Shown here one piece after another: positions 9,351 to 18,502 of a stretch of DNA of 64,000 bases; within the stretch, counting starts at the first letter, position 1, and each line of letters starts with the position of its first letter. Source of the DNA: CAWIHA01 sp963835855. GTDB lineage: Bacteria > Acidobacteriota > Terriglobia > Bryobacterales > Bryobacteraceae. A program made the position numbers and the translations under genes. The notes under the pieces were generated by a model. That model saw only the letters and a list, made by a program, of their open reading frames with translations, made no database searches and had not been told where the DNA came from. The stretch lies in NCBI GenBank assembly GCA_963835855.1, contig CAWIHA010000025.1:130671-194670 (forward strand), written 5' to 3'.

Positions 9351-9386
9351 TGCAAAGGATTTGACGGATAAAGCGTCCGAACGCGC

Positions 9387-11187
9387 ATGAGCGCCGCGAA
9401 GTCTAAAAAGACGGTTGGTCTGCTCGCCGGGACATTCCTGGCTGCAAGCCTGAGCCTCGGTGCACCGGCTCCGAAACTTTACGGCAGCATCGTCGGGCTC
9501 GTGAGTGACAGTGCGGGCATTCCGCAAATGGGCGCGAGTGTTGTGCTGTACAGCCGCTTTGACCGCCTGTTGCAGCGGGTCCTGACCACCGAAAAAGGCG
9601 CCTTCGGATTCCAGGCGCTCGCCCCGGGTGTTTATACGGTCCGCGTCTCGCTTACCAGCTTTCTGCCGGCGTTAAAGCGCGACATCTTGGTTCAGCCTGG
9701 TATGCAGAGCCTGCTGAATGTCAGCCTTGCCAGCGTGTTCAGTTCCATCGAACTCGTTGGAATGGCGCCTGGCGATAACCCGATCATGAGCGACGACTGG
9801 AAGTGGGTATTGCGCAGCGCCAGCGCGACGCGGCCAGTCTTGCGACTCCTGCCGGATCCCGGCCTGGGCAGCCCGCCCGTCCACGAGACCACGGCAGCTG
9901 CACTATTTTCAGACACTCGCGGCCTGGTGCAGCTCTCCGCGGGCGATCAGGGGCAGACCTCATCTCTGGGAGCTGAGCCGGACCTCGGCACTGCATTTGC
10001 GGTTGCCACTTCCTTTCTCGGCAGGAACCAAGTTCAGATGAGCGGCGATGTCGGGTACTCGTCGTATTCGGGTGCGCGGCCACGGCTTTCCACACTAGCT
10101 TCCGGCGCGAGTTGGCTGCTGGCACGAGCCCCCAAGTGCAGCTCACGATGCGGCAAATGTTCCTGCCCTCGCGCGCCGGTGCGGCGGGGCTAGTCGGCGT
10201 GCAGGGAGGGGCACCGGCGTTGCGCACGCTCTCTGCGACCATGGGGGACGAAACTCGTCTCACGGATCGCCTGCGATTCGAATACGGGTTCTCAATGGAT
10301 TCGGTGACATTCCTCGACCGGCTGAACTACTTCAGCCCTTATGGCCGGTTGAGCTATGATCGCGGCAAAAACGGCGTCATCCAGATTGGTTATGCCTCGG
10401 GGACGCCTCCTCCCGAGCTATTCGCCGGCGAAGGCGAGAGCGGCCTTGAACTGCAGCAGGATCTCGCGGCCCTGGCGCAGTTCCCGCGAGTTTCGCTGCG
10501 CTCCGGCAAGCCGCGCGTGCAGCGCACCGGAATTTGGGAAGCGGGCTATCGCAAGACGGTTGGATCAAGGACATACGGCGTCGCCGCTTACCGCGACGCG
10601 ATATCGAATATCGCTGTCGCCATGACAGGCGCCGATGGGATGGCGGCGACCCCGGATCTTCTGCCGGATATTTTCTCGAATGGCTTGATCTTCAACACCG
10701 GCAGGTTCCAGAATCTCGGCTATATGGGATTCGGTGAGCAGAATTAGGCGCGCATCTCCAAGCAACAGTGGCTTTCGGGAGCGGCGACGCACTGACCGCC
10801 GGTTCCAAGATCTCTGAAGCGACCGAGCTGGACGAGCTGCGTTCCGCCATCCATCCAAGCCGCCGCTACTCGGTAACCACGCAAGTTTCCGGCTCCCTTC
10901 CAGCGGCCGGTACGCAGTTTATCGTCAGCTATCAGTGGGCCAACCTGACCTCGCTGACTGCGGAGCACATGTTCCTGACCGAGAGAGTCCGCGAGGAGCC
11001 GGGGCTGGATGTCTGCGTGCGGCAGCCGATTCCGTATTTCGGCGGTCTGCCGGGTCATGTGGAAGCGACTGCGGACCTGCGTAATCTGCTCGCGCAGGGG
11101 TATGTGCCGCTGGATCTGGGCGCCCGCCGGACGTATCTCGTGCAAATGCCCCGCAGCGTGCGAGGCGGTCTGAACTTCATTTTCTAG
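9387..11187 (+). pseudogene. Outer-membrane protein with carboxypeptidase-like regulatory domain, frameshifted
   Basis: The N-terminus has a signal peptide, then a carboxypeptidase regulatory-like fold (YGSIVGLVSDSAGIPQMGAS...GVYTVRVSL) at about residues 30-110, like the plug-adjacent domain of acidobacterial TonB-dependent transporters. Coding then moves through three frames: frame one to about 10120, frame two to 10747, frame three to 11187. The remainder reads as beta-barrel strands and ends GGLNFIF with a terminal aromatic, as outer-membrane barrels do. So at least two single-base shifts lie near 10110-10190 and 10745. Intact length would be about 600 residues, short for a full TonB receptor. 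It follows the GWxTD gene closely and is probably its operon partner. Confidence 0.65.
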
Positions 11188-11537
11188 GCGCGAATTGCGC
11201 CGCATGCGCCCGCGGCGACAATCGCACGTCATCGCGACAAAAAATTGTCACAGATCTTGAGGGCGGGGCGAGTTCCCTTCCCTATTCACTGCGAGCCAAA
11301 TTTTTTTCTTCACTGTTTGCTGATACTCCCGTGCGGGCCCGTCGATAAGGACACTGTGTTCAGTTTACTGTTGGAGAAGCAAAAGGGAGTTCGGTCCAGC
11401 CTATTTCCCACTGTGATATCCATCCATCCCGCCTGATACCCTCAGACGCTCCTAAGCCAGGAGCGAGCCACCGCCCGAAAACGAACTCCCTTGATCCAAC
11501 TCCCTCAGGGAGTGCGGACTCCGCCATGGCGCGCGTT
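11188..11537. other. Non-coding gap with a minus-strand terminator-like hairpin
   Basis: 350 bases between convergent units. Coding is not evident. It ends with the hairpin listed separately at 11478-11513. Confidence 0.4.
11478..11513 (-). terminator. Terminator-like hairpin downstream of the small basic ORF
   Basis: Read on the minus strand, ACTCCCT (513-507) pairs with AGGGAGT (491-485), followed by TCGTTTT. A second AGGGAGT copy inside the loop gives an alternative pairing. It lies about 25 bases past the stop of the small ORF at 11538. Confidence 0.4.
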
Positions 11538-11669
11538 CTATTTCCGCGCCCCGCGCTGAGGATTCTTCACGCGGGACTGGCGCAGTTTGGCGCGTTTGCG
11601 CTTGGGCTTGCTGATGATGAACGTGCCGCTGCCGACGTACGTCGCTGCGTAGATCTTATCTTCCGCCAA
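11538..11669 (-). CDS. Putative small basic protein, 43 residues
   Basis: Not a recognised family. The frame starts at TTG (11669-11667) with AAGGAG eight bases upstream and reads LAEDKIYAATYVGSGTFIIS followed by a Lys/Arg-rich tail (KPKRKRAKLRQSR...). The N-terminal half looks like a short beta hairpin, and the tail suggests nucleic-acid or ribosome contact. A terminator-like hairpin follows the stop, and the ribosome site is good; both support a real gene. It is divergent from the metalloprotease gene at 11766. The alternative is chance coding in a spacer. Confidence 0.4.
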   Translation of the reverse strand: MAEDKIYAATYVGSGTFIISKPKRKRAKLRQSRVKNPQRGARK

Positions 11670-11765
11670 ATCAATTTCTCCTTGAGTCGTTCGATTGCGG
11701 CTTCCGTGTTCCCGCCGTGAGCTAATAGCTGATTCTACCGCATAAGCACTATCCTGTAAGCTGAA

Positions 11766-13050
11766 GTGAAAATCAATCGAGCATGGCTCCCCGCCGTAAT
11801 CGCCTCCTTTGCCCTGGCCGCGACCGCCGCGTCGGCGCAGGCTCCCACGCCGGACCCGCTCTTCGGCAAAATCGACGAAATCGTCGCAGAGTTGGCAAAG
11901 ATCTCCGGCTTGACGCAGCTTCAGAAGATCGATTGCGAACGCATCACGAAGGACCGCCTGGAGGAGTTCCTCAAGCAACGCGTGAAAGAAACGGTAAAGC
12001 CCGGCGAGATCCGCGTGGAAGAGACCGCGCTGAAAAAATTCGGTTTCGTGCCAACGGATTTCAACCTCGAGAAAACGACCATCGAGCTTCTCTCCGAGCA
12101 GGCCGCCGCGTTTTACGACTTCCGCAAGAAGAAGCTGTTCCTCATCGATCCCGGAGCGGATGCCCTCGAGTACCCGGCGCTGGTGCACGAGCTGGCCCAC
12201 GCGCTGGCGGACCAGCATTTTCACTTGGAAAAGTTCATCGACCGTGCGAGCAAAGAAGATGACAGTTCGCTGGCGCGGCTGGCCGTCATGGAGGGCCAGG
12301 CCACTTGGCTGATGTCCGAGTTCCTGGCGCGGCGCACCGGCCGGTCACTCAAAGATGCGCCGATGCTCGTGACGTTGATGAGCCGTGCGAGCGATCTCGC
12401 CAGCGGGCAATACCCGGTGTTCAGCCGCGCTCCTCTCTATCTCCGCGAGACACTGATGTTCCCATATCGCGATGGCCTTCTGTTCCAGCAGGCGGTCATC
12501 GAGAAGCTCGGCATGGCCGGCTTCGCCGAGGTATTTCGCAAGCCGCCGGTGAGCACACAGCAGATCTTGCATCCCGAAAAATATTTTGAGGACGTTCAAA
12601 CCCCTGCGGCCTGCACTGCCGGCGCTCGCGAGCCAGCGCGAATACCGCACGTTCACCGGCGGCGAGATTGGCGAACTCGATCACGCGATCCTATTGCGGC
12701 AGTACGCAGGTGAAGACGAAGCCGCCGGGGCCGCGCCGGCTTGGCGCGGCGGCTATTACCGGCTTCTGGAAAATACGGTCCGCAACCAGATCGTCCTGGC
12801 CTATGCCTCTGAATGGGAGAGCCCCGCTGCGGCGCGGCACTTTTTCCGTTTATATCAGAAAGCGCTCAAGGGCAAATGGAAAACCTTTCAAGTCATCGCG
12901 GAGGACGCAAATTCGGTGACGGGTAAAGGTGACGACGGCTATTTCGCGCTGCGGATCGAGGCCGCGCGCATCACCAGCCTCGAAGGCATGCAGTCGGCAG
13001 CTGAGGAGAAGCCCGCCGCACTCGATGGCGCTGGGATGCCGATGCGCTGA
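11766..13050 (+). pseudogene. Secreted HExxH metalloprotease-like protein, one frameshift
   Basis: Begins with GTG at 11766 and a signal peptide cleaved about AASAQA. H141ELAH145 is a zinc-protease HExxH motif, and MEGQATWLMSE about 50 residues later supplies a downstream Glu, the arrangement seen in gluzincin-like families. Coding leaves the first frame near 12595 and continues in the next frame as KPLRPALPALASQREYRTF to the stop at 13050. Joined, the protein is about 425 residues. It is probably periplasmic. The catalytic half is intact, so if the shift is a sequencing error the enzyme would be functional. No close family name can be given. Confidence 0.65.
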
Positions 13051-13118
13051 ACTGTCAGCCCATGCGGCCGCCGCCCTCTTGGGGCACTGCGGTAAACTGA
13101 AAACGTTCAGGAGGAATT

Positions 13119-13724
13119 TTGAGCCGCTGTTTGTTCGCCATCGGAATTGGTCTGGGGTTAATGCTGCATCCTTTGGGCGCCGCGCAGGTTCCGCGGCCCG
13201 CGCCGGAGTTTGTGATTCGCCAGGTGAACGGACCACAACTTCTGCTGACCCAGTTCCGCGGAAAAGTGGTCGCACTCACGTTTGTGTACACAACGTGCCC
13301 GCACTGCCAGCACTTCTCTGGTCTGCTCAATGAGATGTACCGGGAATACGGGCCCCGCGGATTTCAGCCGATCGATATCGCGTACAACGACCAGGCTACA
13401 CTGCTGGTTTCGGATTTCATCAACCAGCTTCAATTGAAATTCCCGGTTGGAGTTGCCACGCGCGAGGAGGTTGTGAGCTACCTCCAGTACCCGATGGATA
13501 AGCCCATGTACGTACCGCAAGTGGTCTTCATCGATCGCAAGGGAGTGCTTCGGGCCCAGTACGCGGGCGAGAGCGATTTTTTCCAACCGAAGAACGTAGA
13601 GGCGAACCTGCGCGCGGAGATCGAATCGCTTCTGACAAAACCGGCGGCGCGCAGGGCGCGTCCGGCGGTTAAACGACCGGTGCCCCAATCGGCTTCTCTC
13701 AGTGCTGCGCACGGTCTACAATAG
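13119..13724 (+). CDS. TlpA/SCO-like thioredoxin-fold protein, exported
   Basis: 201 residues from a TTG start with AGGAGG seven bases upstream. A signal peptide (ending about LGAAQ) precedes a thioredoxin-like domain: PAPEF, FRGKVVALTFVYTTCPHC with the redox CPHC motif near residue 60, and VPQVVFIDRKGVL, the cis-proline strand. Members reduce or oxidise thiols in the periplasm, for example in cytochrome c maturation or copper-site assembly. The C-terminus is a basic Ala/Pro/Arg tail of about 30 residues. tRNA-Arg starts 8 bases after the stop. The partner protein is not in the window. Confidence 0.83.
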   Translation: MSRCLFAIGIGLGLMLHPLGAAQVPRPAPEFVIRQVNGPQLLLTQFRGKVVALTFVYTTCPHCQHFSGLLNEMYREYGPRGFQPIDIAYNDQATLLVSDFINQLQLKFPVGVATREEVVSYLQYPMDKPMYVPQVVFIDRKGVLRAQYAGESDFFQPKNVEANLRAEIESLLTKPAARRARPAVKRPVPQSASLSAAHGLQ

Positions 13725-13731
13725 TTTCAGT

Positions 13732-13808
13732 GCGCCCGTAGCTCAGCTGGATAGAGCGCTTGCCTCCGGAGCAAGAGGTCGCGTGTTCAAATCACGCCGG
13801 GCGTACCA
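13732..13808 (+). tRNA. tRNA-Arg (anticodon CCG)
   Basis: 77 nucleotides with encoded CCA. Acceptor GCGCCCG pairs with CGGGCGT, the anticodon stem CTTGC/GCAAG holds the loop CTCCGGA giving CCG, and the T arm is GCGTGTTCAAATCACGC. It reads the CGG codon. Confidence 0.95.
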
Positions 13809-13988
13809 GGTACCCTTTTAGAGAGTCGGCCACGCAGTCAGATTCAGCCTCCCTTAATCACACAGTTGGGCGTCAGCAAACCGTCGTTCAGATCGGCCAC
13901 ACCGCCACTCACGACGTTTACTTGCGGGATATACACTTGAAATACCACCGTCACACTGTCGCCCCACGCGGGGCAGGGAGGGAAGCAC

Positions 13989-15555
13989 ATGAAACGCATA
14001 GCTTACATATTTGGAATCACCGCAGCCGTCCTGTTGGTGGTTCTGGTCTGCCTTTCCTTTTTCGTGAACGCGAATCGGTTCCGGCCCATGCTCGAGTCCG
14101 AACTCACGAAAGCGCTCGGCAGAGAAGTGCAGATTGGGGATCTGAAGCTCGCCATTCTGTCCGGTGGCGTTGCAGCCGATGATCTCTCCATAGCCGATGA
14201 TCCGTCTTTCAGCCGGACTCCATTTCTGCGCGCGAAATCCTTGAAGATCGGAGTGGAACTGATACCCCTGATCTTCTCGCGCAAGCTCAACGTGACCCGT
14301 CTGACGATCGATCAGCCCGAGATCGTCCTGTTGCAGTCCCCTTCCGGAAACTAGAATTTCTCCAGTCTCGGAGCGAAGCCCGCGCCGAATGCGGATCCTG
14401 CGCCATCCTCCCAGTCCGGACTTGCTCTATCGGTAAGACTGGTGAAGATTACCAATGGCCGTCTCTCGCTTGGGAAAACCAAGAGCAGCGCGAAGCCCCT
14501 GGTGCTGGAGAAGTTGACCGCGGAGTTGCGGGACTTCTCCGCGACCTCTGTGTTCCCTTTCTCCCTCTCGGCCCGACTGGCCGAAGGTGGCGTGATCAAG
14601 CTTGAAGGGAAGGCCGGTCCAATCGATGCGGCCGATGCGGCGCTGACGCCGGTGGACGCCAGCCTGAGTGTGGCACATATCGATTTGGCGGCCTGCTATC
14701 TCTCGACGGCAGCGGCTCCGCCGACGGCCGAAGGTTGCATGTTAAGGGACACATCAAGGCTGAGCACCTAAGACTTGTGCAAAACGGATCTCCAGCCGGC
14801 CGGCCTTTGGAATTCGATTTCGCCGTCGAGCACGATCTCCAGAAACGCGCGGGTGTGCTGAGCCGGGGGATATCCACATCGGCAAAGCCGAAGCGGCACT
14901 CACCGGAGCCTATGGCTTACGCGGTGAATCCACATTCCTGAATATGAAACTTTCCGGGACTTGTATGCCTGTGCCAGAACTTGAGGCAATGCTGCCGGCG
15001 TTGGGCATCGTGCTTCCTTCAGGATCCTCGCTCCAGGGCGGAACCGCTCACATCAACATGACGACAGAAGGCCCGACGGACCGGCTTGTCACAACTGGAT
15101 CTTTGGGGTTCGACGACACACGGCTTGCCGGTTTCGATCTGGGATCGAAGATGCGGACTGTTGCGGCGATCGCAGGCATCACGGCCAAGCCGGATACGGA
15201 CTTCCAGACGTTCAACGCAAATGTGCAGGTGGCTCTGGAGGGTACACGCGCTGATAATCTCACGCTCATTGCGCCCGCGATTGGTGAACTGACCGGCAGC
15301 GGGACCGTTAGCCCCAGTCATGCACTCGATTTCAAGATGCTTGCGAAGCTCCACACCTCCGGGGGCCTCATAGGCGCTCTCGGCCAGAAAGGCGATACCA
15401 CGGTTCCCTTTTTCATTAGGGGCACTTCGTCGGCCCCGAGTTTCGTGCCTGATGTGAAGGGCATCGTCTCGTGAAAGCTTAATTCAATGCTAAACAGTAA
15501 CGCTCCGGCCAGCGGCCTGCTCGATTCCCTATTGGGCAAAAAGAAGAAGAATTGA
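13989..15555 (+). pseudogene. AsmA-family inner-membrane protein, decayed
   Basis: The start at 13989 has AGGGAGG upstream and begins with one membrane helix (IFGITAAVLLVVLVCLSFFV), then NRFRPMLESELTKALGREVQIGDL, the AsmA N-terminal pattern. After 121 codons there is an in-frame TAG (14352-14354); the same frame resumes immediately. Coding then shifts near 14735, 14880 and 15470. Later parts still carry the family C-terminal motifs (LQGGTAHINM, LAGFDLGSKM, LTGSGTVSP, LDFKM). The last fragment ends LLDSLLGKKKKN at 15555. One nonsense change plus three shifts makes real decay more likely here than in the singly shifted genes. AsmA-like proteins help lipid transport between membranes. Confidence 0.7.
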
Positions 15556-15628
15556 CCGGCCTCCTGACAGCCCAAAGTCGTCGAGGACTGCGGTTGCTAG
15601 CGAGGATTTCTGAGATGCGTTCTCGCCT

Positions 15629-16042
15629 CTATCCGAAATTCGGCGCGCTCCGTGCCCAAAATTGAGGCGCGTCCGCGGCGCGCACAATCTGCGCGTCCGG
15701 AGCCGTGTTCGCATCGGACGATGCGCAGACGGCGCTTTGGGCATCGTTGCGCCCCGCTTCGACGCGCTTCAGAAGGGAAAGGAACCGGTGCTGGTATGCA
15801 ATGTACATGCGATCCGGGTGTCCTTTCGCAATCCGCGTCTCAATCTCACAGATCCAGTCCCGACGGCCGTCGCGCCCACCCGCCGTCTCAAAAGCAAGCC
15901 AACCGGGCCAATGCACGGGGCGCGTATCCGGGTGAAGGGATAGGAGCCGCAGGTCTGGCAGACTGATCGCGCCCGCCGTGTACAGCTCCTCCGCGAGTGA
16001 TCGCAGTTCGCCTTTGGACATTCGGCAAACGTCGTACCTCAT
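15629..16042 (-). CDS. Hypothetical protein
   Basis: No recognised family. From the ATG at 16042 the protein is 137 residues: a helical N-terminal part (MSKGELRSLAEELYTAGAIS), then WPGWLAFETAGG, an acidic-basic helix (RDWICEIETRIAKGHPDRMY) and a Cys/Ala tail. A later ATG at 16021 or the longer start at 16174 are alternatives; neither has a clear ribosome site. No signal peptide or membrane helix. It lies alone between a decayed gene and a nitroreductase. Codon use matches its neighbours. Confidence 0.5.
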   Translation of the reverse strand: MRYDVCRMSKGELRSLAEELYTAGAISLPDLRLLSLHPDTRPVHWPGWLAFETAGGRDGRRDWICEIETRIAKGHPDRMYIAYQHRFLSLLKRVEAGRNDAQSAVCASSDANTAPDAQIVRAADAPQFWARSAPNFG

Positions 16043-16505
16043 TCCGGCGCGGTGCCACGCGGAGGTCGCCTCCGGGGCGCTGCATGGCGCACCAACCAAG
16101 CAGCCATTAGTCTTCCGGCGAGCTGTGTCTCGCCTGCCCTTTATCAACTCTAAGATCGTGATATGCAGATCCATGCCCGTACTATCGGCTGCGTAAGGGA
16201 ATTACCTTAGAGGGGATTTTTCGCTCCGGCGCCGCAAAAGGCCGATCCGAGCGTCATGCAGCCTGTTTTTCCCGGCTAATAACCTCAAATGAATCAACGG
16301 CTGCCGGGGTTTCGCCGACAGGCAGGCATTCCATCTGATACGAGGAAGTTGCCGTCTCTCTTCTCCCTGCCCTGAAAGGCAGAACGCGGAGTGCCGACGG
16401 AGCGGTTACCGACTTCACGGACGCGCTGAAAAGAGCGCGGGGATTGCGCGAAAGCTGGAGAGCGGGGCGAACCGCCGTAAACGAAGAAGAGCCAGTGGCA
16501 TCCTG
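16043..16505. other. Gap without a supported gene
   Basis: About 460 bases between two minus-strand genes. Longer frames here are shadows of the nitroreductase or lack family features. No hairpin with a T-run was found. Confidence 0.35.
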
Positions 16506-17021
16506 CTAAACCGCGTGAACCAGATCCTCGAGCGGCCTGCGGTAGCGTAGCTCCGGCTCCGCGGCGGGATACCCGATTGGCAGCATTGCGACAGGGATGA
16601 TCTCTCCAGGCGCGCCGATCACCTGCCGGACCGCGGATTCGTCGAACGCGCCAACCCAGACCGTTGCAAGCCCCTGCGCGGTTGCGGCGAGCATCGCGAA
16701 CGCACACGAGATAGTGGCGTCCTGGACGGAATACAGGCGGACGCCGCGCTCGCCGTAACGCTCGGCCGCCCGGTCCGGGTGAGCGCAGAAGACAAGCACA
16801 ACCGGCGCCACCAGAACAAAGCCTTGCGAGTGGGCCGCCAGCGCCAGCGCCGTCCGGTGCTTGATATTCGTCGCGAGATAGATTTCATAGGATTGCAGAT
16901 TCCCCGCCGAGGGCGCGGCATTGGCCGTCTGCAAAATGCGGTTGAGTTTCTCGTCTTCGATCGGCCGTGGATCGAAAATGCGAATCGAGTGCCTCTGCCG
17001 GACGACATCAAAGAATTCCAT
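16506..17021 (-). CDS. Nitroreductase family protein
   Basis: 171 residues from the ATG at 17021 (GGAG about 11 bases upstream). It begins MEFFDVVRQRHSIR, the FMN-phosphate binding start of the nitroreductase fold (RxSxR). APSAGNLQSYEIYL is the second conserved block and GLATVWVGAFDE the third. LPIGYPAAEP is the usual C-terminal motif. Members are FMN-dependent NAD(P)H oxidoreductases working as homodimers; the substrate cannot be assigned. A longer start at 17114 adds an unconserved 31-residue leader. Confidence 0.85.
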   Translation of the reverse strand: MEFFDVVRQRHSIRIFDPRPIEDEKLNRILQTANAAPSAGNLQSYEIYLATNIKHRTALALAAHSQGFVLVAPVVLVFCAHPDRAAERYGERGVRLYSVQDATISCAFAMLAATAQGLATVWVGAFDESAVRQVIGAPGEIIPVAMLPIGYPAAEPELRYRRPLEDLVHAV

Positions 17022-17361
17022 GCGTTCACCAACTCCGGAAGGGTACGGCCCACTGCCGGCGGGCTCGCGGAATGCTGGCTCCGGCAATGGACAATAAGAG
17101 ATCTTCCCATCCATTTTGTCAATACTCTCACGGTCACGGCAAGCCGGAAGCTGCGCCCCCGGAGCTGGATCCGGACCTGATCACCTGGCCCGGTTCAACC
17201 GTCTGCACGGATCACCGCGGCCCAGCGCAGCCGTTGGGCGATGATTCCTTCCAAGGCGAGTCCAATAAAGGCGGCCAGAAAAGCGGCCTGCGGTTTCCAA
17301 TCATCGTCTGAAGCGTAATCGGGACGTTCTCGACTATGCCCCACCAGGGCGCCCAGGGTTT
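17022..17361. other. Gap without a supported gene
   Basis: 340 bases. Reading frames here have no family similarity, signal peptide or ribosome site. No clear terminator. Confidence 0.35.
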
Positions 17362-17799
17362 CTAAGCGCTCCGGCAGCTCGAGTGTCCGGCGGAGTGCTC
17401 ACCTCGCGGGCCGCAACGCGGAGTGCACCGGTGCGATGGAAACATTTCTGCGAAGGAACGTTTTAGGTACAAGTAGGCTTCCCGCGGGCCGCCAAACTCC
17501 CGCATGCCCTCCAGGTCGGCCCCCCAAAACCGCGCCACCCACAGGTATTCGGGCGATTTGACGACGGCCAGATTTACCGGTCCCGACTCAGTGTCGTGCA
17601 CGAAAACAAACGAATCCAAGAGCTTCGCGGCGGCCCCTTGCACCGCTTTGAGAAAGGAGTCAGCCTGATCCAGCCGTCGGCGGCAGCGCTGGCAGATGAG
17701 CAAATGCTCTTCCAATCGTGCCAGTCTGGGCCCAGACAGCCTGCCCATCGCATAACTTTCCAGGGCCTCTTCGCGCGGATGCCGCTCTCGTGCCGGCAC
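17362..17799 (-). CDS. Putative anti-sigma-like zinc-finger protein
   Basis: 145 residues from a GTG at 17799 with AGAGGTG upstream. The N-terminal 45 residues (HPREEALESYAMGRLS...LEEHLLICQRCRR) match the ZAS zinc-finger of anti-sigma factors: a His, then HxxxCxxC. The remainder has no membrane helix and no recognised domain; the tail is Cys/Arg-rich. No sigma-factor gene is adjacent, so it may bind another regulator. A longer start at 17841 adds 14 residues. Confidence 0.6.
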   Translation of the reverse strand: MPARERHPREEALESYAMGRLSGPRLARLEEHLLICQRCRRRLDQADSFLKAVQGAAAKLLDSFVFVHDTESGPVNLAVVKSPEYLWVARFWGADLEGMREFGGPREAYLYLKRSFAEMFPSHRCTPRCGPRGEHSAGHSSCRSA

Positions 17800-17880
17800 A
17801 TTGCACCTCTGAAGACTTATCGGCCCGAGCGCCCAGCGCACATTACGCGCTTTTACACTATTTTGTGAGCCTTGCTTGAT

Positions 17881-18261
17881 TCAGACGGCTTGGGACTTGA
17901 GGACAACCGCAACCAGGTTCCAGAGGACCAGCGCCGCGAAGAAGAAATTCGCGCGGGCGAGCAGGCGCCAGCGGCCGGTATACCAGCAGCAAACCGCGAA
18001 GAATATCGCCACGATCTTCAGCGCCAGCAATGCGCTCAGCGGCGACGGGGAGACTGCCACGGCGCAACGAACCACCGGGTTTACTTCCTTTACTCCGTGA
18101 CCCAGGAACGCAAGCGTCGTCAGGATGTCGAGCACCTGCAAGTACGAAAACTGAATCAGGGCCGTCAACGCAAACTCCTTTGCCCCAGCCGTGTGGCCGG
18201 ATCCGGGCTCTGGGCTGCAACTCTCGGAACGGGTGCGTACGGCGCCGGGGCTCAGTGCCAT
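17881..18261 (-). CDS. Small membrane protein, DUF5658-like
   Basis: 126 residues from the ATG at 18261. Three hydrophobic segments follow a soluble N-terminus: FSYLQVLDILTTLAFL, LLALKIVAIFFAVCCW and FFFAALVLWNLVAVVL. The spacing D-x-x-T...G...E-x-N-P (GHGVKEVNPVVR) resembles DUF5658 proteins, whose function is unknown. Start choice is uncertain because the longer frame to 18450 also stays open. Confidence 0.55.
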   Translation of the reverse strand: MALSPGAVRTRSESCSPEPGSGHTAGAKEFALTALIQFSYLQVLDILTTLAFLGHGVKEVNPVVRCAVAVSPSPLSALLALKIVAIFFAVCCWYTGRWRLLARANFFFAALVLWNLVAVVLKSQAV

Positions 18262-18502
18262 GGCAGCCCGCAACCTTAGCGCCTCTAAACAAAATAGAGG
18301 GCGCGCAGCCTCAGGTAAATAGCTTAAAAGGACCGGTACAGAGCGCCCTCGTACCGGTACTAGGCAACCTGTGGGGAGTGGAATGTGAGATGCGGCGAGT
18401 GAATCATTGGGTGGAATCGAGGGAACGGAACGTGAAGCATAGATCGTCAATCGCAGGCAGATCCGCTTTCACGAGCCACACCCCACAATACGCAACCTGC
18501 CG

